From: CALMEH01 sp031409875
Lineage (GTDB): Bacteria; Acidobacteriota; Blastocatellia; Pyrinomonadales; Pyrinomonadaceae
Assembly (NCBI GenBank): GCA_031409875.1
Contig: JANNYB010000138.1
Coordinates: 1 to 19,117 of the forward strand
DNA length: 19,117 bases
Direction of reading: 5' to 3'
The notes beneath the pieces were generated by a model, which saw only the letters and a program-made list of their open reading frames with translations, was not told the DNA's origin and ran no database searches. The translations under genes and the position numbers were made by a program. Shown piece after piece: positions 13,871 to 19,117 of the stretch. Numbering within the stretch: position 1 is the first letter of the stretch; the number at the start of each line of letters is the position of its first letter.

Positions 13871-14101
13871 TTTATTTCTCTTTAATTCTGACAATATTGC
13901 AGTATCAATAATCTAAATCGTGTTGCCTTTTTATTTTATTCCAAATTTTTTCTCAATTTTTTTACAGTATTCACAGGTATTTTGACACATTTTTTTTTAT
14001 TTTTTATTTTCTTTGAATAAAGTTGTAAGGAATTTCGATTTCACACGACAAATGGGTGTAAGCAGTTAATTCAAACGCAATTATAAGGAGCTATAAATAA
14101 G
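13871..14101. other. Divergent intergenic region between two ECF sigma operons
   Basis: No gene is seen in these 231 bases. They are very AT-rich, with runs of T at 13946-14010. The left side carries the candidate minus-strand promoter at 13914-13942. On the right, AAGGAG (14085-14090) is a strong ribosome binding site for the plus-strand sigma gene, and a GTAAGGAAT box near 14025 might be part of its promoter, though no partner -10 is clear. Confidence 0.6.
13914..13942 (-). promoter_or_regulatory. Candidate ECF-type promoter of the 50-aa/sigma/anti-sigma operon
   Basis: TTTGGAATAAA (GGAATAAA at 13942-13935) is followed by GATTTA at 13919-13914. The spacing equals that of the aquaporin site and differs by one base from that of the protease site. 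Position suggests autoregulation by the ECF factor. Confidence 0.5.
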
Positions 14102-14647
14102 ATGAATACGAATATTACCCCCGAAATTTTTGAAGTCGAAGCGATGCAGCACATTGACGGTTTATTTCGCACAGCCAAACGGTTGACGATGAACCAGGTT
14201 GATGCCGAAGATTTAATTCAGGAAACGTTTATGCAAGCGTGGAAATCGTTTGACCGTTACGAACTCGGCACAAATTGCCGTGCTTGGCTGTATAAAATTT
14301 TATTCAACAAATTTGACCACCATCGCCGCAAAAAATATACGCAAGCGAAATATATTCAAGAAGCCGATGATTTGGTTTTTCTGAATGCGGCTTACAATAC
14401 GCCGATTCCCGAAACTTTAACCGATTCGCAAGTCATCGCGGCTTTGGATAAATTGCCGGAACATTATCGCTCAGTAGTTTTATTGGCAGATGTTCACGAA
14501 TTCGATTACAAAGAAGTCGCGGAAGTCTTGGAAATTCCCATCGGAACGGTGATGTCGCGCCTGAGCCGTGCCAGAACTCAATTAAAAAAGACTTTGGCAA
14601 ACGTCGCGCAAGAATACGGAATCGGTCAGGCAAGATTAACGGCATAA
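14102..14647 (+). CDS. ECF-type RNA polymerase sigma factor (second)
   Basis: The protein has 181 residues. Region 2 is at about residues 15-80 (AEDLIQETFMQAWKSFDRY, then CRAWLYKILFNKFDHHRRKK) and region 4 at about 115-168 (LPEHYRSVVLLADVHEFDYKEVAEVLEIPIGTVMSRLSRAR). This is a standard SigE/SigH-like ECF factor with no long linker, distinct from its divergent neighbour. AAGGAG at 14085-14090 sets the ATG at 14102. No anti-sigma gene follows; a hairpin terminator closes the unit at 14680-14715, so it is monocistronic. How it is controlled cannot be seen here. Confidence 0.94.
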   Translation: MNTNITPEIFEVEAMQHIDGLFRTAKRLTMNQVDAEDLIQETFMQAWKSFDRYELGTNCRAWLYKILFNKFDHHRRKKYTQAKYIQEADDLVFLNAAYNTPIPETLTDSQVIAALDKLPEHYRSVVLLADVHEFDYKEVAEVLEIPIGTVMSRLSRARTQLKKTLANVAQEYGIGQARLTA

Positions 14648-14679
14648 TTTTTCATTAAACCTCCTGTTGTGAAAACTCG

Positions 14680-14715
14680 AAGCGTTAGGATTTGAGCAAA
14701 TCCTAACGCTTTTAT
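14680..14715 (+). terminator. Rho-independent terminator after the second sigma gene
   Basis: AAGCGTTAGGATTT (14680-14693) and AAATCCTAACGCTT (14698-14711) form a perfect 14-bp stem with a GAGC loop, followed by TTATATT. Confidence 0.85.
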
Positions 14716-14773
14716 ATTGAGTTTCCGGAAATTGAGTGAAAAATGAAGTAACCGAAAATATTAGGTGTGAATA

Positions 14774-14802
14774 GACAAAAGAGGCACTTCGATAATGCCT
14801 CT
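14774..14802 (-). terminator. Rho-independent terminator after tRNA-Val
   Basis: On the minus strand AGAGGCA and TGCCTCT form a 7-bp stem with a 9-base loop, followed by TTTGTC with a short T run. It lies 20 bases after the tRNA. Confidence 0.7.
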
Positions 14803-14822
14803 AACTTATTGAAAATAAAGAA

Positions 14823-14894
14823 TGCCGACTAGAAGATTTGAACTTCTGACCTCCCGCGTGTGAAGCGGATGCTCTACCACTGAGCTAAGTCGGC
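14823..14894 (-). tRNA. tRNA-Val (anticodon CAC)
   Basis: The 72-base cloverleaf is complete: acceptor GCCGACT paired with AGTCGGC, D stem GCTC/GAGC with AGTGGTA loop, anticodon stem TCCGC/GCGGG around TTCACAC, T stem AGAAG/CTTCT with TTCAAAT loop, and discriminator A. The anticodon CAC reads GTG valine codons. CCA is not encoded. A terminator follows at 14774-14802. Confidence 0.95.
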
Positions 14895-14898
14895 GCAA

Positions 14899-14970
14899 CA
14901 TTTAACATATAACATTTATCATTTGTTATTGAATTACTTAAATCTATTTTTCAATGATAAATGTTAAATG
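14899..14970. repeat. AT-rich imperfect palindrome CATTTAACAT...ATGTTAAATG
   Basis: CATTTAACATATAACATTTA at the left pairs loosely with GATAAATGTTAAATG at the right, between the tRNA and the pilin gene. It may be a further short repeat or act as a weak hairpin at the end of the pilin transcript. Confidence 0.5.
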
Positions 14971-14976
14971 AATTCG

Positions 14977-15456
14977 TTAAATCGAAGGATCGTCGGCTTT
15001 TGCGGGACGATTTTCGTCGGTTGCTTTGATTGTGCTGAGTGTCGAATCCGTGTAATAATGGCGCGTTCCGGTGGCTTGGACTCCTTCGGAAACTTGCGGA
15101 TCGGCAGTTACCGAATAAAACGACGGTTTAGTTGTCGAAGGTTCTTCAACCGTAATCGTGAAAATGTAACCGTTGACCACAGGACGTTCTCCGGCAAATT
15201 TTTCGTCCATTCCGACGGATTTGATAAGCGTATCGAAACTGGCGAATTTGCCACTGCTTTTGGCGGCGTATTGCGTTTGAAAAGTGCGGATTTTATCGAG
15301 TGTTTGGACGGCGGAATTTTCGTTGCCGCTTCTCATAACGGCTGTCCAACCGTAACTGCCAATGCCAATCAGCAAACCGATAATTGCAATTACAATCATC
15401 AATTCGATTAAGTTAAAACCTTTTTCATTTCCGAGTTTTCGGCGTAAATTTATCAT
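14977..15456 (-). CDS. Type IV pilin-like / GspG-like prepilin
   Basis: From the ATG at 15456 the protein has 159 residues. It has a short basic leader, the prepilin peptidase site KG|FNLIELM with Glu at +5, and the hydrophobic helix IVIAIIGLLIGIGSYGW. After cleavage (Gly13-Phe14) it would assemble in a pilus or pseudopilus in the inner membrane. The C-terminal domain carries TADPQVSEG, HYYTDS and an acidic, Ala/Pro-rich end, as in many GspG/PilA-like proteins of environmental bacteria. The 11 codons upstream in the open frame lack the prepilin pattern and are not used. It stands alone without other pilus genes. Confidence 0.9.
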   Translation of the reverse strand: MINLRRKLGNEKGFNLIELMIVIAIIGLLIGIGSYGWTAVMRSGNENSAVQTLDKIRTFQTQYAAKSSGKFASFDTLIKSVGMDEKFAGERPVVNGYIFTITVEEPSTTKPSFYSVTADPQVSEGVQATGTRHYYTDSTLSTIKATDENRPAKADDPSI

Positions 15457-15792
15457 AATTATCTTTGAACTTCCTCTGCACCTATTCACGAATTACTTCC
15501 GCGAAGGTTGCAAATAATTTAGTAAATCAATTTATATCATAAAATTTTTTTTATGAGAACCGCGAGCGGTAGCGAACGGGCAAACCTTTTTTTTATGAGA
15601 ACCGCGAGCGGTAGCGAACGGGCAAACCTTGCCAAATGAAAACCTTGCCAAGTCGCTACCGCTCCTTGTTCTCAATTTGTGGAACTTTTTCACTAAAAAA
15701 CAGTCTAATAAACGAAATAAAATTTTTTGATGCAAAGATGGCATCAAATTTTGTAAAATAGATTTAGGGATTTTTTTCGCCTGACAAAAATA
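15457..15792. other. Intergenic region with repeats and a small hairpin
   Basis: This 336-base gap between divergent genes holds no credible gene. It contains the partly duplicated GAGAACCG...GCGGTAGCG repeat (15545-15674) and a small hairpin TTTGATGC...GCATCAAA (15726-15748) followed by TTTTGTAAAAT, which could be a weak terminator or an operator/-10 region for moxR. Confidence 0.6.
15545..15674. repeat. GAGAACCG...GCGGTAGCG palindromic repeat with tandemly duplicated left arm
   Basis: A 42-base unit starting TTTTTTTTATGAGAACCG and containing GCGGTAGCGAACGGGCAAACC occurs twice in tandem (GAGAACCG at 15555 and 15597). The single right arm CGCTACCGCTCCTTGTTCTC follows at 15654-15674. The inner unit at 961-1021 is another copy. 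Confidence 0.85.
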
Positions 15793-16791
15793 ATGAGAGA
15801 TTGGATAATCAAAGAAACCGAAACCGTCGCCCGAACCGCCGCACCGATTTTTGATGCGAACGAAAAAATCAGACTTCTGCAAAGTTCAATCGAGCGCGTT
15901 ATCAAAGGTAAATCGGAAACCGTAAAGCTCGCGCTTGCTGCACTTTTTGCCAAAGGTCATCTGTTAATCGAAGACGTTCCGGGCATCGGCAAAACGACGC
16001 TTGCAAACGCTCTGGCGCGTGCGCTCGCATTGTCGTTTCAGCGCATACAATTTACCAGCGACCTTTTGCCGTCGGACGTTATCGGGCTTTCGATTTACAA
16101 TCAGCGCAACGGAAATTTTGAATGGCACGCGGGACCGATTTTTTCAAATATCGTTCTCGCCGACGAAATAAACCGCGCCACGCCGAAAACACAATCCGCA
16201 CTTTTGGAAGCGATGGCGGAACAACAAATCACGGTTGAAGGCGTTTCGCGCCCGCTGCCTTTGCCGTTTATGGTTGTCGCCACGCAAAATCCGGCGGAAC
16301 ATCACGGAACTTATCCGCTTCCCGAATCGCAATTGGACAGATTTATGCTTCGTTTGCACCTCGGTTATCCGCGAAAGGAAGACGAACGCTCGATTTTGCG
16401 CGACCGCGAACGCCGAAATCCGCTCGAATTCGTGCGTTCGGTAATGAGTGAATCGGACGTTTTGGAGTTGCAAAGATTGGCTTCAAACGTGCGCGTTGAT
16501 GATGTTTTGGTTGATTATCTTCTAAATATCGTCGCGCAAACGCGCCTTTCCGAAAATTTTGAACTCGGCATCAGCCCGCGCGGAACGCTTTCGCTTTTCC
16601 GTTGCGCCCAAGCCTTTGCGCTCATTGACGGGCGCGATTTCTGCATTGCCGACGACATCAAACGCCTGACAATTCCCGTTTTCGCGCACCGCGTCATTGT
16701 CAATGCGCGAAACGTAAATCCGAAACGCCGCAGCCACGAAGCCGAAAGAATTTTAAGCGAAATTTTGCAAAAAACTTCCGTGCCGATTTAG
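15793..16791 (+). CDS. MoxR family AAA+ ATPase
   Basis: The protein has 332 residues. The Walker A motif GIGKTT is at 64-69, Walker B VLADE at 121-125, with NRATPKTQSALLEAM and the sensor segment VVATQNP following, all typical of MoxR. The C-terminal lid carries GISPRGTLSLFRCAQAFAL. MoxR ATPases act as chaperone-like factors and usually pair with a DUF58 and VWA-domain proteins in envelope or stress functions. Here the DUF58 partner lies three genes downstream, separated by a toxin-antitoxin pair. No strong ribosome binding site is seen, so the exact start could be a later one. Confidence 0.93.
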   Translation: MRDWIIKETETVARTAAPIFDANEKIRLLQSSIERVIKGKSETVKLALAALFAKGHLLIEDVPGIGKTTLANALARALALSFQRIQFTSDLLPSDVIGLSIYNQRNGNFEWHAGPIFSNIVLADEINRATPKTQSALLEAMAEQQITVEGVSRPLPLPFMVVATQNPAEHHGTYPLPESQLDRFMLRLHLGYPRKEDERSILRDRERRNPLEFVRSVMSESDVLELQRLASNVRVDDVLVDYLLNIVAQTRLSENFELGISPRGTLSLFRCAQAFALIDGRDFCIADDIKRLTIPVFAHRVIVNARNVNPKRRSHEAERILSEILQKTSVPI

Positions 16792-16814
16792 TTTTTTGAT
16801 AGTAAAATTATCGA

Positions 16815-17105
16815 ATGGATTTTGAATGGGATAAAAACAAAGCTCAGGAAAATATCAAAAAACATGATGGAATAACTTTTGAAGAAGCAAGTTTAGCGTT
16901 TTTTGATGAATGGGCAATCGAAGAATTTGATGATGCTCACTCAGATTTTTCAGAGAATCGTTTTATTTTAATCGGCTTGGTTGGCAGACGGCTTTTGCGA
17001 GTAACTTATACGGTAAGAGAAAAAATCAGAATCATAAGTGCCGAAAAAGCACGTCCTTTTGATGAAAGGGCTTATAACAAAAACAGGAATGAGTATGACA
17101 AATGA
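16815..17105 (+). CDS. brnT: BrnT family toxin
   Basis: The 96-residue protein matches BrnT: it opens MDFEWDKNKAQENIKKHDG with ITFEEA next, and ends RIISAEKARPFDERAYNK, both hallmark segments. BrnT is a RelE-like ribonuclease that blocks translation and is held by BrnA. It starts 23 bases after moxR and overlaps the antitoxin start by 11 bases, the usual toxin-first order for this system. No truncation is seen. The toxin is likely transcribed with moxR as well as from any promoter of its own. Confidence 0.9.
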   Translation: MDFEWDKNKAQENIKKHDGITFEEASLAFFDEWAIEEFDDAHSDFSENRFILIGLVGRRLLRVTYTVREKIRIISAEKARPFDERAYNKNRNEYDK

Positions 17106-17364
17106 TAGAATAATTGAAGTTGAGATAACGTCTGAAGATTTGGAGAAAATGCGGACTGATGGAATTTCCGAATCAGATTTACCGTCAATCGGAATCAAAC
17201 GCTATCGTCCGGCGCGTCATATCATCAGAGATAAAGTGGTGATTTTATTGGATGCAGATATTGTCGAGCATTTCAAAAAAAACTCTGAAACGGGCGATAA
17301 GGAAGTTTATCAAACTCAAATCAATCAAACCCTTCGCCAACTTATCGAAAGCGGTAAAGAATAA
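17095..17364 (+). CDS. brnA: BrnA family antitoxin
   Basis: The ATG at 17095 (MTNDRIIEVEI) overlaps the end of brnT and gives 89 residues; the frame is open further upstream inside brnT but that part is a shadow. The C-terminal half holds the ribbon-helix-helix of BrnA: VVILLDADIVEHFKKN, then VYQTQINQTLRQLIESG. BrnA binds BrnT and represses the operon as a DNA-binding dimer. The N-terminal segment, which carries the toxin-binding part, is acidic. Confidence in the pair is high because both partners and their overlap fit. Confidence 0.87.
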   Translation: MTNDRIIEVEITSEDLEKMRTDGISESDLPSIGIKRYRPARHIIRDKVVILLDADIVEHFKKNSETGDKEVYQTQINQTLRQLIESGKE

Positions 17365-17377
17365 CTGAATTTTCTCA

Positions 17378-18811
17378 ATGAATCTTAAAACGCTTCGACA
17401 ACTTTTCGGACTGCGTGATTTGCGGAATGCGGCACTTGGGCTTTTTGTCGTGTTTGGCGGACTCGGTCTGGCGTTTTTGACGCTTTGGGCGCATGGGCAG
17501 GGAAATGTGAAATTGGCGGGAATTACGGCGGCGATTTCGATTGTTTTTGTTTTGCTGATTTTGATTTTTGTCGTGCCGCCGCTGGCGCGTTCGGCGAGTT
17601 CGGAAGCGTCGCAGATGAATCTTCCGTTTGAATTTACGGTCGGCGGCGCGATTATTTTGGGTTTGATTGTGATTGTCGGTTTTTCGGCGTGGAATACGGG
17701 AAATAATCTGCTTTTTTTGGTGCTTTCGTTTTTGATTGCGGCGATGATTGTCGGGTTTTTGATGGGCAATTTTTGTTTGAAAAAATTGGACATAAAAATG
17801 CGTTTTCCCGAAACGGTTTTTGCCGAAGAACCGACTCCGATTCTCGTCAGTTTGAACAACCGCAAGCGCATTTTTCCGACGTTTTCCGTCATTACCGAAG
17901 TTCGCGGGAAAGAACGCGAAAAATCACTCATTGTCGAAGATTTGAAAAAGATTCTGCCCGAAAAATGGGCTGAAAAAATGACTCGCCCGCCGATTGTCAA
18001 ACACACGCTCGAATATTTCATACATCTGCCGCGCCGCACGAAAGAAGATCATAAAGTCGAACATATTTTCCCGTTTCGCGGCAAGTTTATCATCAAAGAT
18101 TTTGAACTTTCGACGAAATTTCCGTTCGGATTTTTCCGTCATCGCCGCAGATTATCAGCCCAAGAAACCGAAATAATTATTTTCCCGAAATCCGCGCCGA
18201 TAGATAACGAAACGGTTGATTTGCCGCTCGAAGTTGGGAAATATATCACGCAGAAAAAAGGTTTAGGGCAAGATTTACTTTCTTTGCGCGATTATCAACC
18301 GGCGGACGATCTGCGCCACGTTGATTGGAAAGCGACGGCGCGGACAAATCGTTTGACGGTGCGCGAATTTGCCGCCGAAGACGACCGCCGCGTAACGATT
18401 TTTTTCGATACGCGAATCCTGCGCGACGCGGAAGAAAAACCTCTGACTTTGCGCGAAAAACTTGATGCCGAACAGAAGGGAAATCTCGCGCCCGTGTCGG
18501 AAAGATTTGAAAAAGGCGTTTCGCTTGTCGCGTCGCTTTTGACGCATTTTGCAGAAGAACAAGGCGAAATTCGTTTGATTATTGACGGCAACGCGGACGA
18601 ATTCGGCATCGGCAGAAATCATTTGAATTCCTGTTTAAAACGTCTCGCGCTGGTTGAACCGAACTTTGATGAAGCGAGCGAATTTTCTACCGAAATACTC
18701 GAAGAAATCTTTACTGACCGCGAAAATAGTTATACATTTTTTGTAACGGCTGAAAACGAAGCGGAATTTCCGAGCGAATTGTTTTATAAAGCCGAGATTG
18801 TGAATTTCTGA
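17378..18811 (+). CDS. DUF58 domain-containing membrane protein
   Basis: The 477-residue protein has four hydrophobic segments at about residues 16-38, 47-68, 86-105 and 110-131, then a cytoplasmic or periplasmic part containing the DUF58 core LRDYQPADDLRHVDWKATAR (about 302-322), with TVREF following. DUF58 proteins have a von Willebrand A-like fold and are the usual partner of MoxR ATPases. It follows brnA by 13 bases. The gene is normally placed directly after moxR, so the toxin-antitoxin pair looks inserted between them. No anomalies in length were seen. Confidence 0.92.
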   Translation: MNLKTLRQLFGLRDLRNAALGLFVVFGGLGLAFLTLWAHGQGNVKLAGITAAISIVFVLLILIFVVPPLARSASSEASQMNLPFEFTVGGAIILGLIVIVGFSAWNTGNNLLFLVLSFLIAAMIVGFLMGNFCLKKLDIKMRFPETVFAEEPTPILVSLNNRKRIFPTFSVITEVRGKEREKSLIVEDLKKILPEKWAEKMTRPPIVKHTLEYFIHLPRRTKEDHKVEHIFPFRGKFIIKDFELSTKFPFGFFRHRRRLSAQETEIIIFPKSAPIDNETVDLPLEVGKYITQKKGLGQDLLSLRDYQPADDLRHVDWKATARTNRLTVREFAAEDDRRVTIFFDTRILRDAEEKPLTLREKLDAEQKGNLAPVSERFEKGVSLVASLLTHFAEEQGEIRLIIDGNADEFGIGRNHLNSCLKRLALVEPNFDEASEFSTEILEEIFTDRENSYTFFVTAENEAEFPSELFYKAEIVNF

Positions 18812-18822
18812 AAGATTCCATA

Positions 18823-18912
18823 AGATTTCAGATTTCAGATTCCAAATTCCAAATTCCAAATTGAAGAGGGAAATCTGGAATTTGAAATCTGGAATTTGAA
18901 ATTTGAGATTTT
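18823..18912. repeat. Palindrome of GATTTCAGATTCCAAATTCC units
   Basis: The left part is made of AGATTTC and CCAAATT units, the right part of their inverted forms AAATCTGGAATTTGAAATC. It follows the DUF58 stop and could fold into a long imperfect hairpin. It is another family, distinct from the GCGGTAGCG type. Confidence 0.7.
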
Positions 18913-18974
18913 TGTCACAAAAATTAATTCAGCGGTGTTTTATGATTTGAAAGCAGTAGTTTTGTTGCTTAATA

Positions 18975-19117
18975 ATGACCGAAGGCGTAAAAATTTTAAT
19001 GATGGACGCGATGTCCCAAGCTGGTATTTCAGTAGCGAAAGAAAAAATCGAATTTGAAGAGGCTTTTTCGCTTCACCATCGAACTGTATTTCGCGCGGCG
19101 CGTTCGGTCGTGCGCGA
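18975..19117 (+). CDS. Probable ECF sigma factor, N-terminal fragment cut by the window edge
   Basis: The frame runs from ATG 18975 to the end of the window, 47 codons, with an in-frame stop just before it. The sequence IEFEEAFSLHHRTVFRAARS resembles the start of sigma region 2 in ECF factors (a FEE.F..HH..VFR.A pattern). The first 20 or so residues are an unusual extension before region 2. No strong ribosome binding site is seen; internal ATGs at codons 9, 10 and 13 are alternatives. The identification rests on one short pattern, so it is tentative. Confidence 0.5.
   Translation, partial: MTEGVKILMMDAMSQAGISVAKEKIEFEEAFSLHHRTVFRAARSVVR

Noticed and set aside
14020..14055. GTAAGGAAT box as an ECF promoter for the plus-strand sigma gene
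   Set aside because: It does not continue as GGAATAAA and no GATTTA-like -10 follows at the right spacing, so it is not counted with the motif set.
15545..15674. Possible CRISPR array
   Set aside because: Only two direct copies of 42 bases with no spacer between; it is a palindromic repeat with a duplicated arm.
15532..15882. 116-codon minus-strand open frame
   Set aside because: Much of it is the duplicated repeat, seen as repeated KKVCPFATARGS peptides, and it overlaps the moxR start on the opposite strand.
17245..18039. 264-codon open frame on the minus strand opposite the DUF58 gene
   Set aside because: Its product is Lys/Ser/Ile-rich with no domain, and it lies entirely against well-supported genes; it is a shadow of DUF58 and brnA.

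Overview
The window reads as a chromosomal stretch of a low-to-medium GC, Gram-negative-type bacterium with unusually many palindromic intergenic repeats. The gene families (MGH1-like glucosidase, exported VOC protein, type IV pilin-like protein, MoxR/DUF58 pair, several ECF sigma factors) and repeats built around a GCGGTAGCG core remind me of Acidobacteriota, class Blastocatellia. That assignment is a recollection-based inference, not a search result.

Layout. Bases 1-418 are the 3' end of purH (+). From about 481 to 13870 nearly everything is on the minus strand. Read in transcription order from the right, this is: a 50-aa protein, an ECF sigma factor and its zinc-type anti-sigma factor (13870-12833, overlapping genes); a subtilisin-like protease fused to a CBM48 glycogen-binding domain (12793-11360); an aquaporin (11309-10512); an SDR dehydrogenase; a GMC oxidoreductase; an exported double-VOC protein; an 895-aa MGH1/GH63-like glucosidase; a DUF3995 membrane protein; a four-gene membrane redox operon (3373-1082) of two tiny membrane proteins, a ferric-reductase/MsrQ-like protein fused to a Rieske domain, and a Cys/His-containing membrane-anchored protein; and an unrecognised 143-aa protein. 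From 14102 rightward: a second ECF sigma factor (+) with a terminator, tRNA-Val(CAC) (-) with its own terminator, a type IV pilin-like protein (-), then a plus-strand operon moxR - brnT - brnA - DUF58, and at the right edge the start of what looks like a third ECF sigma factor.

How it may work together. The strongest new signal is a shared sequence, GGAATAAA, on the minus strand. It lies just upstream of four transcription units: the sigma/anti-sigma operon, the protease-CBM48 gene, the aquaporin and the Rieske operon. In three of the four it is followed by GATTTA or GTTTTA at near-identical spacing. It looks like an ECF-type promoter, so the sigma/anti-sigma pair may control itself and these neighbours, perhaps as a redox or envelope stress response (inference). 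The glucosidase, GMC, SDR and VOC genes form a loose sugar-oxidation neighbourhood.

Repeats. At least eight palindromic elements of several families fill the intergenic gaps. Two are nested: outer inverted repeats surround an unrelated inner hairpin. One related element sits in frame inside the glucosidase gene, and others supply the C-terminal codons and stop codons of the aquaporin, the Rieske protein and a small membrane protein, so these repeats are visibly reshaping proteins.
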